Assembly: GCF_014268505.2 (NCBI RefSeq)
Contig: NZ_JABWQP020000003.1
Location: 186,001-250,000, forward strand
Reading direction: 5' to 3'
DNA length: 64,000 nucleotides
Source: Pseudomonas khorasanensis
Lineage (GTDB): Bacteria; Pseudomonadota; Gammaproteobacteria; Pseudomonadales; Pseudomonadaceae
Shown here: positions 8,983 to 17,603 of the stretch, piece by piece
How the letters are laid out: each line of letters starts with the position of its first letter
How positions within the stretch are numbered: the first letter of the stretch is position 1
The notes under the pieces: model-generated
Told to the model about the DNA's origin: nothing
The model's database searches: none
What the model saw: the letters and a program-made list of their open reading frames with translations, nothing else
Made by a program: the position numbers and the translations under genes

Positions 8983-9010
8983 AAAAAAGGGGACGTTAAG
9001 TCCCCTTTCT
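8983..9010. terminator. Bidirectional terminator
   Basis: A GGGGAC/GTCCCC stem with a 5-base loop is flanked by A and T runs. On the minus strand it ends in six Ts, so it should end the leftward operon that finishes at 9025. In the plus direction the T run is shorter (TTTCT), but it could also end the DUF6124-like gene. Confidence 0.8.
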
Positions 9011-9024
9011 GAATATTTCCAGCT

Positions 9025-9466
9025 TCACCACTGGCAACCTGTTTCAGGTTTCGAATCCACGTTGTAATCGTTTTCAAACGAATACTTCTTTGCGGATTTG
9101 TAATTCGTATACGACATCGCATCAAACCCGGCCACCCTGAGTGACCATCTGATACTCACCTGTCAGTGCGCCATCAACTACTTCAACCCAAGTTGTCGTG
9201 TACTGGTAGGGCCGGCCATACACAAGTTCTTCTTGTTCAGTACTGCGATGAACCAGCCCAATAGCCTTTTTTGACTTGCTGTATTTGACGCCAGCACCGC
9301 TCCATTTGGCGACAGAGTCGTAATAGGTTCTGAATTCAAAATTTATGGGTTTGCCTTCGTAGGAGCGGAAGCAAAAAACCTCGGTCGTGACCTCGCTATG
9401 AGCAGCCAGAGGAACGAAAACGAGCAACGCAGAAAATAATGCACACGAAAATTTCAAACCGAACAT
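9025..9466 (-). pseudogene. Small exported protein interrupted by a frameshift near its 3' end
   Basis: From ATG 9466 the frame gives a signal peptide (cleavage after AAHS, about residue 24) and a short secreted protein, stopping at 9122 just after QMVTQGGRV. One frame over, the same strand stays open without interruption and reads GFDAMSYTNYKSAKKYSFEN, then NVDSKPETGCQW, stopping at 9025. This tail has the polarity, Tyr/Asn content and closing Cys-Trp expected of the original C-terminus. Joining the frames near 9125-9135 gives a protein of about 147 residues. I do not recognise a named family. It is the last gene of the leftward series; the truncated form (9122-9466) may still be made. Confidence 0.65.
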
Positions 9467-9508
9467 TCCTTTGCGGTTTCAGGGGTATCAGCAAATTACT
9501 CTGGCCTG

Positions 9509-10267
9509 TTATGCCCCAGGCTCAAGCGCGCCGCACTTCAGCTCTTTGATTTGCTCACTCTGAATCGGAACCACACAGGCAAGGCGCTTCTCGCCGAGCC
9601 CACGAAGCTCCGTCAAACTGAGCGTCACGTGCAATCCATCATCGGCAAACGCATGATCCTCAAACCCGGCATCGGCATAGTCCGTCCAAAATGCCTTGCC
9701 CTCGAAACTACAGAACCGCTTAGAGGACAACACTCTCCAACCGCCGTAGGGCGCCAGTATCTGGACCGTCAGGCATGGGCTGCCAAAGGTGCTGACATAA
9801 CGTGCCACGACATCGCCGAAGCGCTGGGAGCCGGAGAGGTACACCTTGTTGAGATCGACCACATTACCCGGCTCATCAGCGACGATCGTGTCCAGATAAG
9901 CCGCACGCTCTAGACCCATTCTGGCCAAGCAGTTGTTGATCGTCGTGACATGCGCTGCCACCCCAGGCTCGATTTCCGTGGCTTCAAGCGGGCATGTGGT
10001 GTCGCGTAGCTTGATCCAGGCGCGCTGGGATTCTCTGGCCATGGCGACCAGCGCCTTACCCTGCTCAGGGTCGCGCCGTTGTTGAGCCTCAAACCGTCCA
10101 AGCAGCATCTTGTAGCTGGCATTGAGTTGCGTGTCGGCTTCCTTGCGGGCCGCCTCGACACACCGATCGACCTGGGCGCTCACGGTGATTTCTTTGCAGT
10201 CGTCTTCGGCCATCGCAAAAGAGGCAAACAGGCATCCAAAGGACAACGCGATAAAACGCGCAAACAT
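9509..10267 (-). CDS. LprI-family (DUF1311) exported protein
   Basis: Protein of 252 residues with a cleavable signal peptide (about 1-20, ending AMA). An N-terminal LprI/DUF1311 domain (about 22-130) contains the paired cysteines and the SQRAWIKLRDTTCPLE signature; the C-terminal half is unassigned. LprI is the family of a Mycobacterium lysozyme inhibitor, so these proteins act outside the cytoplasm. I chose ATG 10267 over the upstream TTG; the stop of the preceding gene sits just before it (TGAATATG). The LprI domain is clearly paralogous to that of the 16190-17566 protein (both have QRAW, LKLRD/IKLRD, CPLEA and ERxAYLD blocks). It may be a spare immunity protein for the lysozyme effector at 18252-20903 (inference). 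Confidence 0.75.
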   Translation of the reverse strand: MFARFIALSFGCLFASFAMAEDDCKEITVSAQVDRCVEAARKEADTQLNASYKMLLGRFEAQQRRDPEQGKALVAMARESQRAWIKLRDTTCPLEATEIEPGVAAHVTTINNCLARMGLERAAYLDTIVADEPGNVVDLNKVYLSGSQRFGDVVARYVSTFGSPCLTVQILAPYGGWRVLSSKRFCSFEGKAFWTDYADAGFEDHAFADDGLHVTLSLTELRGLGEKRLACVVPIQSEQIKELKCGALEPGA

Positions 10268-10269
10268 AT

Positions 10270-11142
10270 TCAATTTTTCATTCCCTGAATGGCGGATCGC
10301 TCAACGACACGTTGAGGTATTTTCTGCGTCTTGCCGTCGGCGCTCATCGCGTCGCGGTACTGGCTGTAATAGCGCTGCGCTTCATCTTTGCGATCAAGGC
10401 GCCAGAGCGAGTCGGCAATGTTCAACATCAGTACCGTGCGTTTACCAACAGCCTCAACGCCGCGATAAAACTTCAGCGCCAGCTCATCGTTACCGCCCTC
10501 GGCCAGAAAAAAACCGAGGTCGTTGTAGACCCGAACATTTTGCGCCGGGGGATGGCACGCCATGTAGGACTCTGGACTTAGAAAGTTCAGGCTCGATTCG
10601 ATGGACTCTGCGCGGGACTGTGCCGGCTCGATACTTGAGGCATATTTCAGCAAGTCCTTTGGGGACGTCGTCTCTAGGGTGGGAGTGAGCACATCGCCGT
10701 CTTCGGAAACCCATTGATTGCCCTTCCACTGACCGACACAAAAAGTCGCCCAACGATCAGCCAGCACGCAACCGGTTCCCATGGAGATCACAACGCAATG
10801 CTGTTGCGATTCAAGTTTTTCTTCGCCATTTTCGAGCGACAACATGCCGAAGATCACTGGGTCGAGTAACAAGGTTTTCTTGTCAGGACTGAGCCAGTCC
10901 GGGTGTCCATCTGCGCCAACATCGACACTGAAGAGCGGGAAAGTTTTGCCGTTGGCGGTGAACCATGCGGTCGCCGAATCCACACCGGGCATCGTCCATT
11001 TTGTTGCTCTAAACTTCACGGTGTGTCCGTTGACGCCGACTATCGGCGGGGCCAGATCGCGCTGGGTAAAAGCGTCCGAAGGCGCGGCGAAAGCTGGCAG
11101 AGAGAGCAGCAGCGAAAGGCTGCCCGCGAGAAGACTATTCAT
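10270..11142 (-). CDS. Exported protein with TPR-like C-terminus
   Basis: 290 residues starting with a signal peptide (LLLSLPAFA, cleavage near residue 19). The middle holds several cysteines (HCVVISMGTGCVLADRW, ATFCVG) and no recognised domain. The C-terminal third (about 205-285) looks like one or two tetratricopeptide repeats (VYNDLGFFLAEGGNDELALKFYRG, then ADSLWRLDRKDEAQRYYSQY). Four bases separate it from the upstream gene, and the LprI gene starts immediately after its stop. The function is unknown; a periplasmic role fits the signal peptide. Confidence 0.65.
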   Translation of the reverse strand: MNSLLAGSLSLLLSLPAFAAPSDAFTQRDLAPPIVGVNGHTVKFRATKWTMPGVDSATAWFTANGKTFPLFSVDVGADGHPDWLSPDKKTLLLDPVIFGMLSLENGEEKLESQQHCVVISMGTGCVLADRWATFCVGQWKGNQWVSEDGDVLTPTLETTSPKDLLKYASSIEPAQSRAESIESSLNFLSPESYMACHPPAQNVRVYNDLGFFLAEGGNDELALKFYRGVEAVGKRTVLMLNIADSLWRLDRKDEAQRYYSQYRDAMSADGKTQKIPQRVVERSAIQGMKN

Positions 11143-11146
11143 CTAC

Positions 11147-11653
11147 TCACTCCTCATCCATCGGCGACGATTCAACGTCGGTCATGCTCAGCAGTCGAAA
11201 TTCATTGTTCACAAACTCGTAGAAACGGTCCCGGTTACCACTTTCCAAAGCATTCCCTTGGGCATCTTCTTCGCCGTCGAGCGTGATGCCGGACACGATG
11301 ATCATGCGGCTGTCGGGCTGATAGGCCATGCCGAAGGTGCTGCCGTCGTAAGCATTCGGCAGACCGCCAACCACTTCACCGGTCTGAGCGTCCAGCACTT
11401 CGCCGCAAATGGCGCTGCCGCCACAGCCGAGCCTGTGCAGGATGTAATGGCCGGCGAAGTTGACCTTGCCTTTCAGGGCTCGCACCCGTGCCTGATCCAT
11501 CAATGGGCTGCTGTTTTCTTGCGGTACCAGCTTGTGATTGGGGCCGGTGAAAACTGGCGTAACGGTGTAATCCTTGAAGGCAGGATTGGCAGCGAATGCC
11601 AGGGATGCGGCAGCCAATATCAAGCTGCCGAGAAGAACTGAAAATCCTTTCAC
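11147..11653 (-). CDS. Small exported protein, unknown
   Basis: 168 residues with a signal peptide (cleavage near residue 21, LAFA). The mature part holds FAGHYILHRLGCGGSAICGE, with two closely spaced cysteines, and ends in an acidic SSPMDEE tail. The pattern of small beta-rich exported proteins recurs through this gene series. I do not recognise a family with confidence. It sits 35 bases after the FG-GAP-like gene and 4 bases before the TPR-like gene, so it is probably co-transcribed with both. Confidence 0.6.
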   Translation of the reverse strand: MKGFSVLLGSLILAAASLAFAANPAFKDYTVTPVFTGPNHKLVPQENSSPLMDQARVRALKGKVNFAGHYILHRLGCGGSAICGEVLDAQTGEVVGGLPNAYDGSTFGMAYQPDSRMIIVSGITLDGEEDAQGNALESGNRDRFYEFVNNEFRLLSMTDVESSPMDEE

Positions 11654-11688
11654 GTAGTAACTCCGTAAATGCAGTGGGGACCGTCGGC

Positions 11689-12198
11689 TTACTCAGACTG
11701 CCCTTCATAACGCGCTGTCTGCGGGTTGAATTGCCACAGATGTGGCCGGGTCATGGCCTTTTCACCCTTGTAGCGAATCCGCCCGCGCTTGTCCCTGATG
11801 TAGGAGTAGATCTCGATGTCCTTGAACTCACCTCCCCCCTTGGGTGGACCGTCCAGAACCTTGACGCCGGCGAAGTAATCGCCGCCCGAATACCTCAAAT
11901 AACCACGGCACTGGATCAGGAAAGCGAATGTGCTATCCATTGAGGAGCCAATGCCGACGCGGGAATTGAAGATGAAGTCTTCGATGCCATCGCCATTTAG
12001 ATCGCCGCGAAAAACCACGTGGCCCGGATCGATAGAAAACTCTTTTCCATCGAGACTGGAAAGTATGTCTTCCGGATGTTCACTGCTCTGCGACCATTGC
12101 GATAAGAAATATTTTGAGTCAGCTTCCTGATTGCAAACATCTGCCGCCATAACCGCTATCGGCAACCAGCTCACACATAACACCAGCAATCGTTTCAC
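11689..12198 (-). CDS. Exported FG-GAP/EF-hand-like small protein
   Basis: 169 residues from a GTG start, with a signal peptide (cleavage near residue 19, AVMA). The mature part contains FRGDLNGDGIEDFIF, a Ca2+-binding FG-GAP/dockerin-like loop found in secreted proteins with repeated Asp-x-Asn-Gly-Asp motifs; only one repeat is present. The GTG start overlaps the stop of the preceding 816-residue gene (GTGA, 12195-12198), so translation is likely coupled. This supports the GTG start and membership of the same operon. The function is unknown. Confidence 0.65.
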   Translation of the reverse strand: MKRLLVLCVSWLPIAVMAADVCNQEADSKYFLSQWSQSSEHPEDILSSLDGKEFSIDPGHVVFRGDLNGDGIEDFIFNSRVGIGSSMDSTFAFLIQCRGYLRYSGGDYFAGVKVLDGPPKGGGEFKDIEIYSYIRDKRGRIRYKGEKAMTRPHLWQFNPQTARYEGQSE

Positions 12199-14645
12199 TT
12201 CGCATCCTTCGAATTGATCAATTCCAAATCCCCATCCCGATACAACACCTCACACCCCACCCACGCCGGATCCACCTGCGGCATCACCGCCGACGGCTTG
12301 CGCAATTCCCGCAACAACGTCGAGCCATGCGACAAGCGCCCACCCATCCGCGCAATCACCGCCCGCGCCGCTTGATAGTGCGCATGCCGCCCCGGATCAA
12401 GGGTGTCTTCGAGCAGGATGTCGGCGCCGAGGATGCCTTGCACTTGCCCCGGATAAATCATGAACCCGGTGGCCTGCTCCGCACTTTCGCGACCGTCCTG
12501 CCAGAAGCTGCCGTCTCGGGTGCGCACATCCGGATGCGGCGCAAACCAGTGCTCGCGATCCGCCAGCGGCATAGCGTGGTGCAGACGGAAGAAGATGCGC
12601 ATCAGGTTGTCGCGATACCACTCGCGCACTTGCAGGTAGTAACCACGCAGGCCCGGCAGGCCGGTCGAATGGGCCAGGCGGATCAGCCCTGACCATTGCG
12701 GGAATGGTTGTAATGGCAGCTCACTCGACGCGGGTCTAGGGGTGGCCGGATCGGTCTCCCACGGCAATCGATGCGGACTGTTTTCAAGATTGTCGTAAGC
12801 GGTCGGCGGGCGGCCCAGCCAATCACCGCCACTACTGGCCAGCGCCGTGGCGATGCACAGATTGCCTTGCACCACGAACATGTAAAACCGGGTGAACCAG
12901 TCCGCAAGTTGTTGGCCATCGGCACTCTGGGCGACGAGTTCGGCCAGTTCCCGATCGAAGCGCTTCAAGCCACTTTCCAGATTCAGCAAATGGCCGCGAG
13001 CCTTGCGTTGCATGCGCAAAAACAGCGGTAACGAACGCAGCATCTTCAGCGGTTGCCACGGCAGATGCGGGGTCGCGCCGCCGACTTCACCGGCATAGTT
13101 GCTGGCGCTGATACCCCAGTCGGCGAGTCGGGCGAGGAACAGGTCATTGTTGATGTACGAAGCGCCGTCGAACACGGCGGTGAATGGCTCGTTGTCCTGC
13201 AACACCCGCGCATCCCAGCGCGCCATGATCGCCGGAATACTCGACGCTGCCCGGCGCTGGGCGTACTCAACGAAGACGCTCGGTTGCGGCGGCAGGATCT
13301 CGGCGATGTTGGCGGCGGTCAGGTGCCGACGCCATCCGTAATCGCTGATCGGCCGGTATTGCAGCAGCCACAGTTGCGCGCCGTCCCAGGCCCATTCGAC
13401 GTCGCCTGGTACGTAGTGGAATACACGCAGTACGTCTTGCAAGAAGCGCCAGAGCAGGTCTTCGGTCAAGCCGTGGGACGGCGTGAACGTGCCACTTCGC
13501 CAGGCATCGCCGAGTCGCGAAAGTGTCGCGCGCGAGGGGCTGACGTGACCATCAGCCAGCGATTCGAGATGGCCTTCAACCCATTCCAGTTCTACCGACA
13601 AATGCCGCACAAACGCGATCCCGGAAACTACGGGCGTAATGAAGCGCTGCACCACCACTTCCTCGACGCCTTCGGCCGTCAGTTCGGCAATGCGTTTCGG
13701 CACATTGGCGGACGGCTCGCGCAGATAGGTCGTGCTCAACCCGGCGTTGGCCGAGTCGGCCTGATCTTCGCCATAACTGGAGGAGCGCACCGCCCAGGTC
13801 ACATCAGGTTGGGCGGCGAGAAATGCCGGCAGGCGCGGATCGTTGCAATCGTTGAGCGTCAGCGCCGCTGGCACCGCTTGCCGCGCCAGTTCGGCCAGAC
13901 GCAAACGACCACCCTTGGTGTGCGCGACAAACCCGCGCTCGCCCGACTCCAGCCACTGCGCGAACTGCGCGGGCGCGTCGATCCACGGATAGTGACCCCA
14001 ACCGGGTTTCAGGCTGATGGTCAGATCAGCGCGGGCGAGAGTCGCCGACCACGCCGCCGCTTGTTCGATGCCCAGCACGTTGTCCTGATCGCCCCAGACC
14101 AGCTCGACCGGATCGGTGATCCACTCCAGCAGCGGCAACGCGGTGTCGGCGCGAATCAGATCCCAGTGCGGCACAAACGCACGACAGCGCGCATAGCCGG
14201 CGCCCATGCGCTGGTACTGCGCGGGCGTCCAGGTCTGGTTGGAAAACTTGCGGGCGAACAGCGTGGGTTTGTTCGACAGCAGCCAGTGAATGGTCTTGCG
14301 GATCGGCAGCGGCGACATCAACGCCGGCAATCGACGCTGCCACAAAAATGCCCCGACCGGCGCCAACAGAACACTGCGCGAAAAATGCCCCGGCCGACGT
14401 TGCAACGCATGCAGCACCAGCAAGGCGTTGACCCCGACCGCCATGATCGCGCTGCCCTGCTTCGTCATCGCCAGCAAGGTTTGCGCGTAGTCGGCAAGAT
14501 CCTCACAGGGCGGCTGTGGATTGGCGCCGAAGCCCGGCAATTCCAGCGGCACCACGTCGTAACGCTTGAAGTGCGGCAGCGCGTCATCCCACCAATCGGC
14601 AGTGCTGCCGTTGCCGGCCAGCAGGTACATCAAGGGCTTGCTCAT
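12195..14645 (-). CDS. Alpha/beta-hydrolase and PEP-synthase-like fusion protein
   Basis: 816 residues with an unusual architecture. Residues about 1-240 form an alpha/beta hydrolase fold, but the nucleophile elbow reads G71-V-N-A-L, with Asn where the catalytic Ser is expected. The acid strand (VELVWGDQD) and His loop (GWGHYPW) remain. Residues about 245-470 form an ATP-grasp domain of the PEP/pyruvate-binding type (AVRSSSYGED, then LLQYRPI). The C-terminal part ends in a swivelling phosphohistidine-like domain with GGRLSHG (His773) followed by LRELRKPSAV. That order recalls PEP synthase, PPDK or rifampin phosphotransferase, in which a His relays phosphate from ATP to a substrate. The substrate is unknown. 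It starts 9 bases after the membrane-SDR gene. Confidence 0.75.
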   Translation of the reverse strand: MSKPLMYLLAGNGSTADWWDDALPHFKRYDVVPLELPGFGANPQPPCEDLADYAQTLLAMTKQGSAIMAVGVNALLVLHALQRRPGHFSRSVLLAPVGAFLWQRRLPALMSPLPIRKTIHWLLSNKPTLFARKFSNQTWTPAQYQRMGAGYARCRAFVPHWDLIRADTALPLLEWITDPVELVWGDQDNVLGIEQAAAWSATLARADLTISLKPGWGHYPWIDAPAQFAQWLESGERGFVAHTKGGRLRLAELARQAVPAALTLNDCNDPRLPAFLAAQPDVTWAVRSSSYGEDQADSANAGLSTTYLREPSANVPKRIAELTAEGVEEVVVQRFITPVVSGIAFVRHLSVELEWVEGHLESLADGHVSPSRATLSRLGDAWRSGTFTPSHGLTEDLLWRFLQDVLRVFHYVPGDVEWAWDGAQLWLLQYRPISDYGWRRHLTAANIAEILPPQPSVFVEYAQRRAASSIPAIMARWDARVLQDNEPFTAVFDGASYINNDLFLARLADWGISASNYAGEVGGATPHLPWQPLKMLRSLPLFLRMQRKARGHLLNLESGLKRFDRELAELVAQSADGQQLADWFTRFYMFVVQGNLCIATALASSGGDWLGRPPTAYDNLENSPHRLPWETDPATPRPASSELPLQPFPQWSGLIRLAHSTGLPGLRGYYLQVREWYRDNLMRIFFRLHHAMPLADREHWFAPHPDVRTRDGSFWQDGRESAEQATGFMIYPGQVQGILGADILLEDTLDPGRHAHYQAARAVIARMGGRLSHGSTLLRELRKPSAVMPQVDPAWVGCEVLYRDGDLELINSKDAK

Positions 14646-14654
14646 GAGCGATCC

Positions 14655-16049
14655 TCAGGTCAGATCGCGCAGAGCGGCGTCGAGGGTTGGATAACGGAAT
14701 GTGCAGCCGGCCTCGGTCAAACGCTGCGGCACAACGCGCTGACCGTCGAAAAACAGCTCCGCCATTTCCCCGGCCAGCGCGCGCACTGGCGCCGCCGGAA
14801 TGTGCAACCACACCGGGCGTTTGAGGACTTTGCCGGCCTGCTCGGCGAACGCGGCCTGACTGAGCGTTTCGGGCGCCACCATGTTGTAGGTGCAGCGCAG
14901 AGTGTCGTCGTTGAACGCCCGCGCGATCACCTGAAGCACATCGTCGCGATGCACCCAGCTCATGATCTGCCGTCCATCGCCCATGCACCCGCCGAAGCCC
15001 AGGCGGAACGGCATCAGCAGCGCCAACAACGCACCGCCGGGGCCGAACACCACGCCGAGGCGCAGCACCACCTGACGCACGCCGAACTCCGTGGCCGGTT
15101 GCGCGGCGGCTTCCCAACGCGCACAGAGTTCGGCCATGAAGCCGTCGCCCTTGCTGGCGCGTTCGTCGAGGCTTTCGCTGGCATCGCGCACGCCGTAGAA
15201 ACCGATGGCTGAGGCTTGAATCCAAAGCGCGGGTTTGTGCTTGGCGTTCTTCAGCCAAGTCATCAAGGCTTCGGTGATGCCGACTCGGCTGGCGAGCAGT
15301 TGCGCCTGACGTTTGGGAGTCCAGCGTGGGCCGGCGACGGGGGCGCCGGCGAGATTTATCACTACGTCGAAGGTGTCGTCGTGGCTGAGTTCGCTGAGTG
15401 AATGCACACAGCGGACGCGGCCGTTGAATAGATTGGCCGCGCTCAACGGATCGCGCGTCAGTACGCTGACCGAATGGCCGGCATCGAGCAGTTGGTTGAC
15501 CAAGGCTTCACCGATAAACCCGGTGCCGCCGGTGATCAGCACGCGCTTATAGCCGCCACTGGTAAACGGGTTGGATTGGCTCGGCATCTTTTCTGGTGGG
15601 GACTTTCGACTGTCATGCCGATACAGCCAAAACAACGGTGGCAGTAATACCAGCAATGCAAAACCATCGAGCCACACGTGCGACCAGACCTGCTGTTGTG
15701 CCGAGAGCCACATGTCCTGCGGCGCCCATAACAGGATGCCAGCGATCAACCAACCCCACATCGCCGGGGCTTTCAAGCGATTGCCTAGGTGCACCAACGC
15801 GAGCATGTACAACGAATAACTTTGCAGCGTCGCGCCGAACAGCGCGAACCACCAGACTTGTTGTTCGTGGCCGGCAGCAGGTACCGCATCGGTGCCCCAG
15901 AACGAAAGTTCGAGGACTCGCAGGTAGCCATCGAGCAAGCCGGAGTCACCGGCCCAGGTCAGGGTAAGACCGGCGAGGATATGCGTGATCGCAGCGGCAT
16001 ATAGCCAAAGCACCAACGCTGGGCGAAGCGAGGAAGAAAGGGCTGGCAT
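14655..16049 (-). CDS. Membrane-anchored TIGR01777-type SDR (DoxX-like N-terminus)
   Basis: 464 residues. The N-terminal 145 or so hold about four hydrophobic helices of DoxX-like type. A linker leads to an NAD(P)-binding SDR domain of the TIGR01777 class (about 165-464), with VLITGGTGFIGEALV as nucleotide loop, then VINLAGAPVAGPRW and SAIGFYG. Many bacteria have the SDR part alone; the fusion to a membrane module is less common. The ATG has a CAGGA Shine-Dalgarno-like sequence about 7 bases upstream. It is the first gene of the leftward series that runs with gaps of 4-42 bases or overlaps to 9025. The substrate is unknown. Confidence 0.75.
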   Translation of the reverse strand: MPALSSSLRPALVLWLYAAAITHILAGLTLTWAGDSGLLDGYLRVLELSFWGTDAVPAAGHEQQVWWFALFGATLQSYSLYMLALVHLGNRLKAPAMWGWLIAGILLWAPQDMWLSAQQQVWSHVWLDGFALLVLLPPLFWLYRHDSRKSPPEKMPSQSNPFTSGGYKRVLITGGTGFIGEALVNQLLDAGHSVSVLTRDPLSAANLFNGRVRCVHSLSELSHDDTFDVVINLAGAPVAGPRWTPKRQAQLLASRVGITEALMTWLKNAKHKPALWIQASAIGFYGVRDASESLDERASKGDGFMAELCARWEAAAQPATEFGVRQVVLRLGVVFGPGGALLALLMPFRLGFGGCMGDGRQIMSWVHRDDVLQVIARAFNDDTLRCTYNMVAPETLSQAAFAEQAGKVLKRPVWLHIPAAPVRALAGEMAELFFDGQRVVPQRLTEAGCTFRYPTLDAALRDLT

Positions 16050-16189
16050 TCCGTGTCCTGAGCGCGTTCCTTGGGGGTGGGGAGTTTAAAGGAAAATCGA
16101 GGTCGTCTGATGCTCAAGCATTAAACGTTTTAGCGTGAGGGATTCAGGCAAAACTTGTGCAAAAACCGCCTCAAACAGGCCCTCGACAT

Positions 16190-17566
16190 TCAAATGCAGT
16201 GGCTGGCTTTGATCGGCGCAGTGGCTGACGATCCCAATCGCCCCACGTTGAAGAGGCCCAGCTGATCACCTTTGTCAGCCGCCATTTGATAACAGGCTAA
16301 CGCTCGAGACATATCCTTCGTTCCCCACTCGCCTCCTTCAAAGTTGGAGGCCAGGTAATTCATCGCGTCTGTGGAGCCCAAGGTAATCGCCCGAATAACC
16401 TGCTCTTCTGCCTGCTTGGGATGAAGGCAAGGGCCGTTATAGTCGGTGGAGTTTCCAGAACAAAGAAACGTCGCATAGCCCAGCGCACCCTTTGGTATTG
16501 TCGAAGCCGCTTTGAACAGCGCCTCAACCTTGCTTGTTTCCAACTGAGACGCCATCTGCGAAAGACTCAGGCTTGCCGCCGACAGGCTCGCCTGTGCGTC
16601 ACCCGACTCTGCAGCACACACAAAATTCTCCAGGGACGCCTCCATCAACTCCGCAGTCAGCGGGTATTGCTCAAGAGACCCCAGCCCACCTAAAGCTTCA
16701 GCACGCTGATAACAAAAGTTCTCGGCGCGGCTCATTCCCGGATTATCCGTTGCGACAAGATCCTTCTCGCTGATCGACCAATCCTCAATCCCCTCAAGCA
16801 CCCAACATGCCTGACGAGAGAAGTTGAAGATCTTGATATTGCTGTTGCCCGCTCGCTTATCCACCACGTTGACATGACTGTCGTCGACCTCTTCGATTTC
16901 GACTCCAGGCGTTTTGCCGGGCGCGATAGCGGCCATCAGCGGGTAGGTGAAAGTAGCTCCACTGACACCCGAGGTCGAAGGCTCAAAGGTGCTACGTTCC
17001 TTTCCCGATACCGGTTTCAACACCAGCGACTTGACCGTCATCGCAGTGAAACGGCGTTGTGATTCGCTGTTGGCGGAAAACGCCGTCAGGAAAGGCGCGA
17101 ACTCCTCCGAGGGGCAAGCATCGCTCGCCGACGTCGCTGAAGCGCTCTTGTCGGATGCAAGCGCAGGGACAATCTTGTCCAGATACGCCGAGCGCTCACG
17201 ACTCATTCTGGCGATGCACGAGTTAACTGCGACCACATGCGCCGGCATCCCCGTCTTGATCTCGAACGCCTCCAAAGGGCAGTTCGCATCGCGCAATTTC
17301 AGCCACGCACGCTGCGACTCTTTAACCTTCGCCGCGTACTCCGCGCCCAACGCCGGATCTACTCGATAGTCAGACTCAAGCCGCGACATCAACTGCTTGT
17401 AGCTGACGTTCAACTGCGCATCGGCAGCCTTCTTCGCCGCCTCTGAGCAGGGCAGCATTTCCATGCTTGAGGTGACATGGCTGCAGTCATCCTGCGCATA
17501 GACCGCTGAAACCGGCAGCAGCAATGGGGCCAGTAGGGTAATAACGAAGTGATTCACTGCATTCAT
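16190..17566 (-). CDS. LprI-family exported protein with Sel1-like C-terminus
   Basis: About 458 residues with a signal peptide (cleavage near VYA, residue 24). An N-terminal LprI/DUF1311 domain (about 25-135: SQRAWLKLRDANCPLEAFE) is followed by a middle section of unknown fold. The C-terminal part has Sel1-like repeats (GSTDAMNYLASNFEGGEWGTKDMSRALACYQMAADKGDQLGLFNVG). The last repeat stops abruptly at residue about 445 with an unrelated tail, suggesting loss of the true end. ATG 17566 overlaps the AAGGA sequence, so the in-frame GTG at 17557, with about 8 bases spacing, may be the real start. The LprI domain is a close paralogue of 9509-10267. As the second gene after the lysozyme effector it may act as an additional immunity factor (inference). 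Confidence 0.65.
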   Translation of the reverse strand: MNAVNHFVITLLAPLLLPVSAVYAQDDCSHVTSSMEMLPCSEAAKKAADAQLNVSYKQLMSRLESDYRVDPALGAEYAAKVKESQRAWLKLRDANCPLEAFEIKTGMPAHVVAVNSCIARMSRERSAYLDKIVPALASDKSASATSASDACPSEEFAPFLTAFSANSESQRRFTAMTVKSLVLKPVSGKERSTFEPSTSGVSGATFTYPLMAAIAPGKTPGVEIEEVDDSHVNVVDKRAGNSNIKIFNFSRQACWVLEGIEDWSISEKDLVATDNPGMSRAENFCYQRAEALGGLGSLEQYPLTAELMEASLENFVCAAESGDAQASLSAASLSLSQMASQLETSKVEALFKAASTIPKGALGYATFLCSGNSTDYNGPCLHPKQAEEQVIRAITLGSTDAMNYLASNFEGGEWGTKDMSRALACYQMAADKGDQLGLFNVGRLGSSATAPIKASHCI

Positions 17567-17603
17567 CCTTGAGTCATTCAGGCTTTGCGTTTGGTGGGAA
17601 CAT

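Noticed and set aside
16068..16240. Frame continuing past the end of the LprI-Sel1 protein in another reading frame (about 50 codons)
   Set aside because: It stays open but shows no Sel1 pattern; high-GC DNA has few stops, so I do not claim it as the missing C-terminus.
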